Shown here piece after piece: positions 20,921 to 33,461 of a stretch of 64,000 bases of DNA. Where the stretch lies: NCBI GenBank assembly GCA_030407315.1, contig JALQPE010000931.1:1-64000 (forward strand), written 5' to 3'. The position numbers and the translations under genes are program-made. Every line of letters starts with the position of its first letter. Position 1 is the stretch's first letter. Source of the stretch: Asparagopsis taxiformis (Eukaryota; Rhodophyta; Florideophyceae; Bonnemaisoniales; Bonnemaisoniaceae). The notes under the pieces are model-generated. The model worked only from the letters and a program-made list of their open reading frames with translations, was not told the origin of the DNA and ran no database searches.

Positions 20921-23900
20921 CAATATCATCCCATTTGTGTATCTGTAAAACTGCCAACCAATGCGCGACTTTCTACTCTGCTCCATGTTCACATGTCTAC
21001 ATTACTACTCTCATGTCACATCTTTTGCGCGTTATTTACATGTGTTGAACCATTGCCACACTGCTACTTGGCATTCAGATACTGTAGGCCACTCGCTCGC
21101 TCGGTGATGATCTGACGTTGTGAATCGTCGCGTCGCAAATACGCTCGTGCCGACTAGCAAACGTCTCGTATTGTCCGTCCAACCTCCAATACCTCACCGC
21201 GTGTTGTGTTTCTGGTAAGTTGGTAACACTACTTGCTCTTCATTAGCATATAGTGGCGACATGGCGCTAGTCAAACATAATTTAAATACATCACTTGATT
21301 ACGCCTCTTGGTGCTTGGGTGTATCAATTATGTTGCAGCGAATGTATGTGAGGTCGCAATTCGTCAGCAGAGAATCCGTCATGCTACGTAGTTGACGTGC
21401 CGCGTATTCGTTGACCAGACTAGATGTGGACTACGAGCATCACTGGACTAGTGTTATATGTTTGTTGCTTGGCAACTGTAACTTGTTTGGCCAGCGCAGT
21501 GCAGGAATGAGAGTGGGAAAGTGGCGAGTCGGCATGACAAAGTACTTGGACAGGCGGGGTTTCTATTTCGGTATCGATGGCACGGAAGGGAGTAAGTTGC
21601 ATACAGTTCCACACGTATCAGATAGATGCAGATGGGCTGGTTGCGGCGGTCTTGCGTTGCATTGAACATATGCTGTTCCAACTACAAGTTTCAGCTTGTA
21701 GCGGCCAAGTTACTGTACGCGGGGTGTCGATACAATGATGATGACTCGGATTCCACCGGTGCGCTGCGGTCGGCGCGGTCACGAAGGATGTTGGGCGCAC
21801 GTGAATCCGAACGGGAAGCGCTTGTGCCATGATATACAAGCGCAGGCAAGAAACCGGCCATGTACAACTGAGCTGTGAGTACTGTAGTGAGCACCTCCTG
21901 ACAGGACATTGCCCACAAATCAAGTACCGCGTTTGCTGCTGAAATCATACACATCATGATACATATCGCGTTGCCGATCGCTTTTCAGGTTGACGACAAA
22001 AGTTGCCATCTGAAGCGATCGGTTGGTTGAGAGAGCGCGATTTTGCTTCCCCTTACAAAAGAATCGAATGGAGTGCATTGCTGCCGTCTACAGTTTTCGA
22101 CCTTGCTGGAGTGCGGCAAACTTTTTTCTTGCACTGCACTCGAGCGCTTTGGCTCGGGCTGGGTGGCTGATTCGGGTACTACAAAAGTGTACGATAGGGC
22201 GACCGAGACTGATAACTTCTCCACGCTGAGTGGATAATTACAAATGCTTAGCTGTGACGACGCGCCCACATATACCATCGCTTATGGCGTGTTCAACCGC
22301 ACTTGTGCGCACAAAGGTAGCATATTCAACTACGGCACGGCACCGCATGGCACGGCACAGCACAGCTTGTTCTAGTTTAGGCACACACAATCTGAAGGTG
22401 CTGACGCTCTATCTGAAACATGCGTAACAGCAACTGTAAGATCAAGTTGACTGGCACGGGTGGAAACCAACCCATCCCAGCATGATGCAAGTGATCTTCT
22501 GCCATGAGACGTATCTCACAATAGTTGGACACCATTTTTTACCTTGTGTGCACAGCATAGCTCAGCTCAGCTCAGCTCAGCTCACGATATATTTACGTAT
22601 AAGATTGATTGATTGAAATGCCAGAACAGCGGAAGGACCACCGCTCGTCTTTTCGCACGACGCACACCACTCGCGTCTCTTTCGATGCTCATGATTAAAC
22701 AATGAGTCTCTTTCCCCTTCACCACTCAAACAAACGGAACACAATTGCAGCGGTGTACTGCTCAGCGACTCGCAAAATTTGAATTCAACTCGTCGAATGC
22801 TCTCCCTTTAGTGGCTGTGCAGAATCAACGTGTTCTGCCGCTTTAACAAAATAACTTGCTCTTGCTTTTTGAATGGGTCAAGCGAGTCGCGCATTTCCAT
22901 TTCATCTTCCAACACTTGACACCAACGAGCTAAGATCCTCTTTCATAGCCAATATTTTGCCGTACACTGCGTGACTATCACAGTGACATTCTACATGTAT
23001 TCCGCGCAATGAATGAAACAACGGTGAATGGTAAACACAAGAGCATGTTTACCAACGGGTTTAGCCCTCCTTCGATACGAGTTGCGCTGCTCGTGCCGTC
23101 GTTTGAATTGGTAACAGGTGCACTTCTCTCAGCCCAAGGTTATGTTTATGAATACATGTTAAATCCGAGTAGTGCGTGAGGTTGCTCCTTTTGCCCACAT
23201 AATTCCTTACGGGAGACAGACAGACAGATGAGTCTATCCCATCGCTTATCGCTTTCGGTGTTAAAAAAAAAGACACACGCATATCGAGTGACAGCGCTAG
23301 CCGTCGAGCTATTTTTCTGTACCACTAGCACCACCAGTATCGCGCCCCAAGTCTGAGGCGTGGAATGATTACTAGTTTCTTTTCTGCTATTTGTCCGTCA
23401 CGTAAGCGTGCCAACGCTCACGCTACCATTACTGTAACATCGCATCGTTTTATTGCCGTCCACCACGATTGCAATATTGAACAGTGCTATCATCTCCCAT
23501 CAGATCTCTGAGTTGTCGCCAACTTTAACAACTCGATACGTTTCGCTGGACATGTGCCATTGTTTGACTCGTTAAAATCACATTCGCAACAATGATTTAA
23601 CAATGCACGCTAGCCCTTTCATATTTATCTGTATCGTTATGCTTATTCCCAGCCCCGAGGCCATAGATTGTGCAGGCATTCACAATTTCTGGCCACTGTT
23701 GCTATTCACTAATGTAATGTGCCAAGCATAGTAGCGCAAGCCATTGTTGCTCTTCCTTCTCCACCAAGTACCTTTCATCGTGTTGCTGGATAGTGCTTGG
23801 AGGACTTTGTGGACTGGTCAGTCATCATGTCCACCTAGCAACAGCTCAGCTGCGCGCGCCGTCAGCCCAGCCAAGTCGACCATGAATCTTCTTTTCTTTC

Positions 23901-24299
23901 TGTAAAACGTTCCACCCTGTCACGCCGCGGCTCAAGGTCACAGCCATTGTCGGTCTTGAGTTATTCAATTCATACTGTAGTTTTGCCCTTCAGCCAATCT
24001 CATGTATGTGCGTTCGACTATGCGATACCACATGTACAAGATAATCGCTGAATAGATAGAAGCGGCAACACTGTCGGAATCATTCGGCTCTCAATACAAA
24101 GCCTTCCTCTTATGAAAATGTGTTTTCCATACATACTGGGCAGCAGTCGACCAATTTCTCCCGCAAATCTTACCGAGCCGACATCGACACTTCCTTGCTG
24201 AACATTCTCCTTACTCTCTTGCTCAATATTCTCAACTCCCATTGACAACTCACTCACATTCAACAACAACTCTCCTCCCAGCACACCCAAGCTACAGAC
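20921..24299. other. 3.4-kb non-coding stretch between the two GATA genes
   Basis: No frame here is longer than about 100 codons or carries a motif. The pentamer AGCTC occurs five times in a row at 22559-22583, and GGCAC-type repeats occur near 22335-22370. It is the longest gene-free stretch in the window outside the 14-20 kb region. It may hold regulatory DNA for the two paralogs or a non-coding RNA, but nothing specific is visible. Confidence 0.4.
22559..22583. repeat. Simple repeat (AGCTC)5
   Basis: Five perfect tandem copies of AGCTC in the intergenic region between the GATA paralogs. Confidence 0.9.
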
Positions 24300-24908
24300 A
24301 TGCAGACCAGGCCTCGCGGAAATCGCGGTCGTTTCATCAGTCGCATGGCTGGTCGGGAGCGCATCTGCGCGCTGTGCAATAAGACCGATACGTCTCAGTG
24401 GCGCAGTGGCTCAAACGGGGAGCAACTGTGCAACGCGTGTGGCATTCGCCTCAATCGCAAGCCTGCTATGCCAGGCTCGCGTGGCGCACATGGCACTGGA
24501 TCCAATTCTACGAGCAGAAGTGGTAAGTCGACGGACGCGTCGGCATCGAAAGCGAGCTCTCAGAAGAACTCTACGACACCTACTGGCATTGCGCGCTCAC
24601 CCAGTGAGCTAGCGGGTTCGCAAAGTGAAAACTCGAAGAAGGGATCTTCTGGCGCGAAAGGGGGCCATCCTATTTCGTCCTACTACCCAAAACCGAGGAA
24701 AAGCCAAACGGATAGAGTGAAGAAGCAGATCGCACCGAGTCCAGGGGTCAACAAAGGGCATGGAACGGGGCGCAACAGTCATTCACCACATGGCAAAGGC
24801 ACGCAAGATAGGTATCCAAGTCATGGTGGACGTGAAGTACTGCAGATTAGTGACCTCCTGAACGAAACGGATGGGGCGGGGAGTAGCATCCGTAGTCTTC
24901 TCAATTAG
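24300..24908 (+). CDS. GATA-type zinc-finger protein 2
   Basis: A 202-residue intronless protein. It starts MQTRPRGNRGRFISR, sharing the TRPRG-x2-GRF motif with the GATA protein upstream, and has a canonical single finger at residues about 24-48 (CALCNKTDTSQWRSG to LCNACGIRLNRK), with C-x2-C-x17-C-x2-C spacing. The rest is Ser/Gly/Lys-rich and disordered, with a short motif near the end (LLNETDGAGSSIRSLLN). It probably binds GATA sites in the nucleus. Compared with its neighbour it lacks the intron in the finger and the Pro-rich tail, so the pair is an old duplication or one copy lost an intron. The start is the ATG at 24300. Confidence 0.85.
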   Translation: MQTRPRGNRGRFISRMAGRERICALCNKTDTSQWRSGSNGEQLCNACGIRLNRKPAMPGSRGAHGTGSNSTSRSGKSTDASASKASSQKNSTTPTGIARSPSELAGSQSENSKKGSSGAKGGHPISSYYPKPRKSQTDRVKKQIAPSPGVNKGHGTGRNSHSPHGKGTQDRYPSHGGREVLQISDLLNETDGAGSSIRSLLN

Positions 24909-25776
24909 TAGCACCAGGGGAGCGCAGATAGCCTGCGACTCAGAAGTGTATCATAGAGTAGAAAGTGCATTCTAAGCTTAGTCTGAAAGTTTGCTGCTCG
25001 AACCAAGTTGTGATGACTTGACGGCATTTAATGCAGGACTATTCACTTACATTGTATGAAACGGTATTAGTATTAAAGGCGAGTGTTGAGCATATGACAG
25101 TTGGATATCGGAGCACGTACCGGAAAGCAATCATACGGACGAGGTGTGTAAAGTTAGTATGGCTGTAATTGCTCGTTTGCGCTAGCGCGACCAAGGTTGG
25201 AGGGTGAAGTAATGTTGTATATAACGAGTTGCATGCTAGAGGTGCAAAGAGGTGGTGGGGGAATATATTGATGCTATGGTGTGTGAAGAGCAGATGGTGT
25301 GAAGGTTTAAAGGTTGTGCGAAGAGCCGAGTGAAACGGGGAAAGAAGGGACGAGACGGAACGGAACGGAATAGAACAGAACGAGACGATTCCCTTGTTTC
25401 TTGCTCTCGCTCTTGCTTAGATAACGTGTCGTCAAATCATCGTGGCTTGACAGTATCCCAGCACAGCGACAAAGTCTGATAGTTTGAAAATATTTCAAAA
25501 CATTTTGGATATTTAGCAAATGTGTGCTGCCAAGTTGGTCAAGTTATTCGTGGACAAGCAGCAACGTTGCCGCTCGCTTTCAAAACCTACGTCGCGAGCA
25601 TCCTTGAAGGGTAGATGACCTTTTGAAGTTGTTCGGATCGTTGCGACCATCACAAAGTATTGCGCGTTGGTTTCAAGCTAGTGTACCGACACCGTTACAA
25701 CTCGGACGCGCTGCAGTGCGCTGCGCTTGGCTTGCGTTGACTAGTGTCGAGCGTGCGCTGTTTGCAGCGCACCACG
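24909..25776. other. Intergenic stretch between GATA 2 and MUB genes
   Basis: No supported gene. A GGAAC-like low-complexity run lies near 25352-25386. The last 150 bp form the presumed MUB promoter and leader. Confidence 0.4.
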
Positions 25777-26417
25777 ATGGCGGATGCTACTCTTTCCACC
25801 GAGCATACCGAGGGCGCATTCAAGCTAGACGAATCCTCGTCGGCTAGCCAACCCGAGTGCGAACTGCGCTTCCTCATGGTCAACGGCGAGTCATTTCGAC
25901 TTGTTGTGCCCGCTGTGTTTTCTGTGCAACAGGTCAAGCAGCGTGTAATTGACGAACGACCGCAAGGTAGGCGCTGCTAACACATATGCTGCTCGTTGCG
26001 ACTCGGACCTTTGGGTGTGCTTTCTAACACGACTCTGTTGCTTGCTTGATTGACGCTGCGATGTGCAGAATTGATTGACTTTCTGAAAGAGTCAACTCCC
26101 AGTGCCGCTTCCGGGCCCTCCAAGATAGACGAGATTCGCATTCTTCATTTAGGCAAATTTCTGGACGATTCGAAGACGCTCAAAGGTATGCTGCGTGTTT
26201 ATTGTTGCGAGCGAGCGAGCAAACCAACCATCAAGTTGTGCAATTGATAGCTAACGATAGGGATGCTTGTGCTACGAGTGGGTCAGAATTACATTTCTCA
26301 ACAGGACGAGACAATCTTACGACTGTGCACATTTCAGTACGAGTGCCGACGGGCAGTTCGGAGGATGTGAAAGAAAAAATTAACAAGAAGAGCAGCGCTT
26401 GCTGTACAATTATGTGA
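25777..26417 (+). CDS. Membrane-anchored ubiquitin-fold protein (MUB), three exons
   Basis: Join of 25777-25966, 26069-26185 and 26305-26417, giving 139 residues; donors are GTAGGC and GTATGC, acceptors TGCAG and AACAG. After about 28 acidic residues comes a ubiquitin-like fold: ELRFLMVNGESFRLVVP, then VKQRVIDERPQELIDFLKES across junction 1, then IDEIRILHLGKFLDDSKTLK, then GRDNLTTVHISVRV across junction 2. The tail ends CCTIM, so it lacks a ubiquitin-type Gly-Gly and has a CAAX box (CTIM) with one extra Cys that could be palmitoylated. In plants MUBs are prenylated plasma-membrane proteins that bind and hold particular E2 ubiquitin-conjugating enzymes. The frame is kept exactly across both introns. 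Confidence 0.87.
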
Positions 26418-26767
26418 TTTCAGCAGCTTGAAATTGGGTCCTCTACGAAACTTAGCCCTGTGCGCATTGAGTTTTCGACTATGTGTGCAAATATCTGTAC
26501 GCACGGGCAAGTGCTCCGCTCCGATGGCGAGAAGAAAGAGGAACAGGCAGAGAGTTAAACGCACAAGGGTCTTTCTGGGCAGACCATGTAAATGATACGT
26601 AAATGATAATCCAATACTTCTATAGCTTAAACGATTTTGAGTGTTTATCTACGCTTGGCTTGGCTCGACATTGCGCAATTGACCCGTATGTATGTATGTA
26701 TGATAACTGTTATTGGTCCAGCGAGTCGCGCGCCTGCATCCACCGTTTGTTGCTTCCCCGTTCGGCA
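26418..26767. other. Intergenic stretch with short tandem repeat
   Basis: 350 bp between MUB and the TRIAP1-like gene. It contains (GTAT)4 at 26686-26701 and no supported gene. Confidence 0.4.
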
Positions 26768-27051
26768 ATGACCACTTCCGCCCCATTCAATCCGCTCGAG
26801 ACTTGTGCACCTGAGAAGAGTCGTTATGACCAATGCTTCAAGCAGTGGTACAGGACAAAGTTTCTCAAGGTAGGCACTGCCGATGCCGAGTCTGCGCCAC
26901 TTCCCGTAAATAACGCTTGCTGACACTCAAACTACTGTGTTGTGTTGCACAGGGAACCATGCAAACGTCCGAGGAATGTGACGAAAAATTTGAAGATCTT
27001 CAAGTCTGCATAAACGCGGCGATAAAGAGAAATCGAGCCAAGCACAAGTAG
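26768..27051 (+). CDS. TRIAP1/Mdm35-like twin CX9C protein, two exons
   Basis: Join of 26768-26869 and 26953-27051 around an 83-bp intron (donor GTAGGC, acceptor GCACAG); 66 residues. The pattern is CAPEKSRYDQC and CDEKFEDLQVC, two exact C-x9-C pairs, with CFKQWYRTKFLK between them as in TRIAP1/Mdm35 (known family segment YDxCFNxWFxEKFLKG). These proteins enter the mitochondrial intermembrane space through the Mia40 disulfide relay and bind Ups/PRELI proteins to move phosphatidic acid between membranes. The intron falls right after FLK; the following codon GGA restores the conserved Gly. Too short to be found without splicing. Confidence 0.87.
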
Positions 27052-27217
27052 TCGTCATCATCGATCATCTTGTCCAACGTCATCAACTCGATGCACAATA
27101 AAAATATAAATTGACTGTTTTTGCCACGCGCGAATCACTCATTGCTAGACGAGATTGCTAAACCGCTGTCCATTCCACACGACACCACTTGCAATTCATA
27201 CAAAGCACAACACAATC

Positions 27218-28474
27218 ATGTATAGCTGCTTCATTGCTCAAACCACAACATCGCTCGTCGATGCCAAATCTCGCTTTCGTACCGTATGCCCCGTCAAAAC
27301 CAGATCTCCACCAAATGCAAACCGTCCAATTTACATGTCAGCACAGGTCTGCAAACCCTCGCGATCAACTCCAGCATTCACCTATGCAACCCGCGATTCC
27401 TCGGGCGTTCCCGTTCTAAACGTATCGGGTTTTTCGCGTCCACGTATCCCCTCATGGTTAATCGCCGTCCTCATTGCAGCCGTCGTATGGCTTTTGCGAC
27501 GACTAGCCATGCTTCGCCATCTGCGTCGCAAATATAAACGATCGGATCTCAACAAAGATATTGCTGATTTCTACGATGCTCATTCAGCAGCCTGGGAAGC
27601 CGTGTGGGGCGATCACATGCATCATGGCTTATACGATGTTGTGGACGGCAAAAAACTATCTGGTTCGACCGCACAGATCAGAACCATGTCCGAATTGCTT
27701 AAAATGGGCGAGTTGAACACAGCTTCCCTTCCTCCACACTCCAAGGTTCTCGATATTGGGTGCGGCATCGGTGGCGCTTCTAGATATCTAGCCAACCATT
27801 TTGATAATAATTGCCAAGTGACCGGCATTACGCTAAGTCCCGCACAGGCAGAGAGAGCGACCCAGCTCAACAAACAGGCGGGTTTGCAGGAACGGGTAAA
27901 GAACCAGGTGATGGATGCGTTGAACACAAGTTTCCCAGACGCGTCTTTCGACGTCGTATGGAGTTTGGAAAGCGGAGAACATATGGAGAACAAACAATTG
28001 TTTATAAGTGAATGTGCGCGTGTCCTCAAACCAGGTGGCCGATTTGTCATGTTGGTTTGGTGCATTCGTGAATCGAATCCTCCTCTTCGCCTCAATGAGC
28101 GATTTTCAATTAGAAGGATTATGGAGGCGTTTTGTCTTCCAAGAATGGCTCCACCCAGTGAATATAATACCGAGATGGTAAGAGCCGGTCTTCGGCAAGT
28201 GCAGCAGAGCGACTGGACTGATAGGGCATTCCCATTCTGGAGGGAGGTTGTTCTCAGTGCCGCCTTTAGTTTGAAAGGTTTGAGACAACTGAGAAAAAAC
28301 GGCTGGCCTCTCATCCGCTCCGCGATGGCAATGCGCCACACCCATGCCGCAATGAAATCCGGTGCTTTCCGCTTAGTAGCACTGACAGGCAGAAAACCAA
28401 CACAGGATGAGGTCGAGGTTGAAGCCAAAACCGCCATAGAATGCTGCAGCAATCGCCCTTTACAGGTAGGATAG
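27218..28474 (+). CDS. Gamma-tocopherol methyltransferase-like SAM methyltransferase
   Basis: 418 residues from the ATG at 27218. A Ser/Arg/Pro-rich N-terminus suggests a plastid transit peptide; a hydrophobic helix WLIAVLIAAVVW at about 80-91 follows, then RRLAMLRHLRRK. The SAM-binding motif DIGCGIGG is at 179-186, with ADFYDAHSAAWEAVWGDHMH before it and SGEHMENKQLF after it, as in the tocopherol methyltransferase group (gamma-TMT/VTE4 and relatives). The likely reaction is methylation of gamma- to alpha-tocopherol in plastid membranes. Related enzymes that methylate MPBQ, sterols or other lipids share these motifs, so the substrate is an inference. It converges with ATP synthase beta, with 56 bp between stops. 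Confidence 0.82.
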   Translation: MYSCFIAQTTTSLVDAKSRFRTVCPVKTRSPPNANRPIYMSAQVCKPSRSTPAFTYATRDSSGVPVLNVSGFSRPRIPSWLIAVLIAAVVWLLRRLAMLRHLRRKYKRSDLNKDIADFYDAHSAAWEAVWGDHMHHGLYDVVDGKKLSGSTAQIRTMSELLKMGELNTASLPPHSKVLDIGCGIGGASRYLANHFDNNCQVTGITLSPAQAERATQLNKQAGLQERVKNQVMDALNTSFPDASFDVVWSLESGEHMENKQLFISECARVLKPGGRFVMLVWCIRESNPPLRLNERFSIRRIMEAFCLPRMAPPSEYNTEMVRAGLRQVQQSDWTDRAFPFWREVVLSAAFSLKGLRQLRKNGWPLIRSAMAMRHTHAAMKSGAFRLVALTGRKPTQDEVEVEAKTAIECCSNRPLQVG

Positions 28475-28530
28475 GAGAAATCAACTACGTAAAGAAGTTC
28501 TATGACTAAGATACACTCAAAACCAACGAC

Positions 28531-30307
<1,777 letters not shown>

Positions 30308-31161
30308 TTCGAAGATTGTAGTTTACAAGCACGGGGAAGTCGTGGACGATCGGTAGTCGCGACGATCTGTACGACTGTGATGGTCGTGGTGCACGATGCT
30401 GATCGTTAGCGATTCGGGTGCGCTGATTCGATACCATTAATGCACTCTGATCGAGCAGGCTTATGATGGGCGAATACATGATTGCAGGAATGGACACAAT
30501 TGATTGAGGGTTAAATTATTTCATCCCGTTTGTAATTAGACGATCAAATTGATTGTGTTTCGAAACTTGAAATTTGACATGACTCATGAATTGTCGCTCT
30601 TCCGTGGCCCTCTGGGTCGTCGAACAGCAGGTGGCGTTTCGAACCCAAGTCCAGGCATGCATTAAAATCGCGTTTGAACTGAACGCTCCTACTCGAAGGA
30701 TGCCTCTCATGTTGTAAACTGTTGAGCGAGCCATAGGAAAAGAACGTTTCGATGACTTCATAGAGGGAATGAGGGTTTAGTGACATCTCATTGCCAATTT
30801 CTTTGCAACGTATATGCCATTGATCGATATTATTGAACGCAATTCTTGACTCGTATCCAGTTCGGAAAGAGGTGTCACATATACCTTATAGTATCAATCT
30901 CCTTTACAAATCTGCTGCTAGCCAAAGAGCCAACCATGGATTCTGCTAGGTCTTTTGGCATGCAAACTTTCGAGTAGACCAAATATATTTGAATCTCTGC
31001 GTTGCGAGGTCGCATCATCATGGAGTGATTTACATTTCTCTCTTATCGCACTGGCAAACTACACGACAACTATTTCTCTGAGTCAAGTAGCAATTAGTTA
31101 GCCCAATACCGCGCTATCTCCCAAATGACAGACGGTATGACAAGGCAGGTTTCCCATACCT
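30308..31161. other. Intergenic stretch between ATP synthase beta and exosome gene
   Basis: About 850 bp. It holds the ATP synthase beta promoter next to 30308; the rest shows only short frames without motifs. Confidence 0.4.
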
Positions 31162-31956
31162 CTAAGCCTCTCGCCCTCGCTTCTTCACCAACTTCTTTGC
31201 TCGCTTCTTCAGACAGGCGCGCATCAAGTCGCACACCTGCACAGCACCGCCGCAGCAGAGTCTAATAGCCTCCGACAGCTGTTCCACGTCAATTTCGCCC
31301 GTTTGAATCAGATCTGTAACTTTCCCCGAGGAAGCCAAATATGCTACCAATACAGTTCCCGAAGCCAGACGTTCTTCCCGAGAGCTGGGATCGAGGATAA
31401 CAGTCCCATTGAGCACAGCCGCTGTGCAACCAGCAGTCAAATCCAGTGTCTCAATACCAGCGTCGGCGAGCGCGAGAGAAGCAGCTGTGATCGCTGCCGC
31501 GAATGCACCGCCGTCGTCCTCGAGGACGAATGCACTCACTTCTATTCGAGACTTGGGGTATAACGACAGACGCGTAATGGCAGTTAGAGTTCGCGACAGG
31601 GATGAGCCCAGTTCTCTCTCTTCGTTAGTTGCAAATTCAGTTGATCGGATTCGGTCCTGTGGATTTGTAAGAGTATTTGATGTGCCTTTCGCAAATTGCG
31701 CCCATCGGATGTCACACTGGATGTCACCACCTATCGATTGACTTGATGGGGATGGACGAGGACCGTATACTGAACAGAAGACTTTGGTGCCACCAGCCTC
31801 AAAGTATCCTGATCCAGCTGCTGCGGATAGTACAGAGGCTTTCAGAAAAATTGGGCGGAGTTCATCTCTTGATGAGCGACCGTCGCCGCGAGTTCCGTGC
31901 TCTACAGGGTTTGTTTCTGTGGATGTGGCAACGCGGCATAGTGGGCCGTACTTCAT
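31162..31956 (-). CDS. Exosome RNase PH-like subunit MTR3 (EXOSC6-type)
   Basis: A 264-residue RNase PH fold protein. RDELRPIFLKASVLSAAAGS is followed by GYFEAGGTKVFCSVYGPR, EERELGSSLSRTLTAITRLS and the core EVSAFVLEDDGGAFAAAITA, then LALADAGIETLDLTAGCTA. The order and wording match EXOSC6/MTR3 better than RRP41: the loops lack the phosphate-binding Arg-rich motifs of active RNase PH. MTR3 is one of six subunits of the exosome ring that threads RNA toward the exonuclease in nucleus and cytosol, and is itself inactive. The C-terminus is highly basic (KKRAKKLVKKRGREA). The start is the ATG at 31954-31956. Confidence 0.85.
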   Translation of the reverse strand: MKYGPLCRVATSTETNPVEHGTRGDGRSSRDELRPIFLKASVLSAAAGSGYFEAGGTKVFCSVYGPRPSPSSQSIGGDIQCDIRWAQFAKGTSNTLTNPQDRIRSTEFATNEERELGSSLSRTLTAITRLSLYPKSRIEVSAFVLEDDGGAFAAAITAASLALADAGIETLDLTAGCTAAVLNGTVILDPSSREERLASGTVLVAYLASSGKVTDLIQTGEIDVEQLSEAIRLCCGGAVQVCDLMRACLKKRAKKLVKKRGREA

Positions 31957-32156
31957 CGGAACGCGTAGGTGGTGATGTCGTCCCCACGCTGAACGACTTG
32001 AGTGATACGGAAAGGAATACCAGAGTAGATCAGTAGCGGATTTGTGTTTTCTGCGGAACCAGGTTCATTTTATTTACAATTTCAAGATACAGTAGGATTG
32101 AGTTCACAAGTAGTCGACCGGTCGGAAACAAATTGCTGTAAAATCACTGTTTCCCT

Positions 32157-32534
32157 CTAGGACGAACTATACTTTGTCACTGCCTTCGTTCCTTCGGAGA
32201 CAGCATGCTTGGCAAGTTCTCCAGGGAGAAGCAGGCGGACTGCGGTTTGGATTTCACGAGATGTAAGGGTCTTTGTGTTGTTGTAGGCGGCCAACTTGGA
32301 AGCCTCGGAGGCAATACGTTCGAAGAGATCTGCAACAAAAGAGTTCATGATGCTCATGGCTTTGGATGAAATACCAGTATCGGGGTGAACTTGCTTCAAC
32401 ACCTTGTAGATGTAGATGGAGTAGGACTCGCTCCTCTTCTTTTTGCGAGAAGCAGGCTTCTCAGTACCTCCAGCGATACCCTTTTTGGCGACCTTTTTCT
32501 CGGCCATGGGGACACTCTTTCCTTTCGGCGGCAT
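32157..32534 (-). CDS. Histone H2B
   Basis: 125 residues from the ATG at 32532-32534; an in-frame upstream TTG is not a real start. A Lys-rich N-terminal tail ([19 protein letters not shown]) precedes the histone fold beginning [20 protein letters not shown], then [20 protein letters not shown] and the C-terminal helix with [12 protein letters not shown]. The penultimate AVTKY Lys is the ubiquitination site in other eukaryotes. It is divergent from H2A with about 550 bp between the ATGs, as in many genomes, so the pair is probably co-regulated. No downstream histone stem-loop was recognised. Confidence 0.95.
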   Translation of the reverse strand: MPPKGKSVPMAEKKVAKKGIAGGTEKPASRKKKRSESYSIYIYKVLKQVHPDTGISSKAMSIMNSFVADLFERIASEASKLAAYNNTKTLTSREIQTAVRLLLPGELAKHAVSEGTKAVTKYSSS

Positions 32535-33086
32535 GTTGGATGACAAAGTTGAGAGACCGGACGACTGTTTCAAATGAAATGTGACACGAACAGAATTTGC
32601 GCTTCCTTGGTTACCGACAAAGGCGATGGAAAGGTACTTATAGGTGTCGGGAACGGAGTGAGTGTAGTCAGAATGACTGTCGTGCGAGAAAGTGGGGCGG
32701 TTGCTGGAATAGCTGGAGGTCTACTTCGCAGGCAAGGTCCAGGGACGAAATTTTTGGCATTCGGTAATACTCCAAGATCATTGGTCGATTTATTTGTCCG
32801 GAGCGCAAAAGGGACTTGCGAACGAACCAATACATTTCGAGAATTTCTGGCCCCGGAAAATTTGAAAAAAATTCAAGTCACGAGCACGATCGGCCAGGCC
32901 ATCATCTCCACCAAGGGATGGCAGGTCGCATCAGTATTTGCCGCCTCCCGCTCACATGAACAGCAATATCATGTGACTACTTGGACACATATAAACGGCA
33001 GGCTGATCCCGTCCTTGTGTTCCAGCCAACCCAACAACGCTCACACACCCCTGCACCACCCTCTTCCGTACTCAACAACTCTCGAA
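32535..33086. promoter_or_regulatory. Bidirectional histone H2B/H2A promoter
   Basis: TATAAA at 32990-32995 lies about 95 bp before the H2A ATG. A TATAAG-type element (minus strand, about 32637-32642) lies about 105 bp before the H2B ATG. CCAAT occurs at 32827-32831 on plus, and ATTGG at 32780-32784 (CCAAT on minus), roughly centred. These are typical histone promoter elements; their function is inferred from position. Confidence 0.55.
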
Positions 33087-33461
33087 ATGTCTGGCAAAGT
33101 CAAGAAGTCGTCGCAGTCGCGCTCCAGCAAAGCCGGTTTGCAGTTTCCCGTTGGTCGTATCCATCGTTTCTTGAGAAAAGGAGGCTATGCCGATCGTGTC
33201 GGTGCCGGTGCCCCTGTGTACATGGCGGCTGTCATGGAGTATCTGACCGCTGAGGTTTTGGAATTGGCAGGCAACGCAGCTCGTGATAATAAGAAGTCGC
33301 GTATCATCCCGCGTCACATTCAGCTCGCTGTTCGAAACGACGAGGAATTGAACAAGCTCCTTGGCGGTGTGACTATTGCATCAGGTGGTGTGCTTCCGAA
33401 TATTCACCAAGTGCTGATGCCCCGAAAGAAGTCCAAGGGTGATCCCTCTCAGGAAGTTTGA
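33087..33461 (+). CDS. Histone H2A with H2A.X-like SQE tail
   Basis: 124 residues. The core is canonical: [20 protein letters not shown], then the acidic-patch region [20 protein letters not shown], then [12 protein letters not shown]. The tail ends [13 protein letters not shown] followed by a hydrophobic residue is the H2A.X phosphorylation motif used in the DNA-damage response by ATM/ATR kinases; here the last residue is Val. Many unicellular eukaryotes use this as their main H2A. The first ATG is at 33087; upstream in-frame sequence is promoter. Shares the bidirectional promoter with H2B. Confidence 0.95.
   Translation: MSGKVKKSSQSRSSKAGLQFPVGRIHRFLRKGGYADRVGAGAPVYMAAVMEYLTAEVLELAGNAARDNKKSRIIPRHIQLAVRNDEELNKLLGGVTIASGGVLPNIHQVLMPRKKSKGDPSQEV

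Noticed and set aside
22555..22585. AGCTC repeat as a possible tRNA A-box
   Set aside because: Simple pentamer repeat; no B-box or cloverleaf around it.
27622..28452. 276-codon antisense frame across the methyltransferase
   Set aside because: It lies entirely over a well supported gene and has no motif; a shadow of codon bias.
30620..30680. Possible tRNA-like T-loop (GGTTCGAA on the minus strand)
   Set aside because: The flanking bases do not form a five-base-pair stem, and no A-box or acceptor stem was found.
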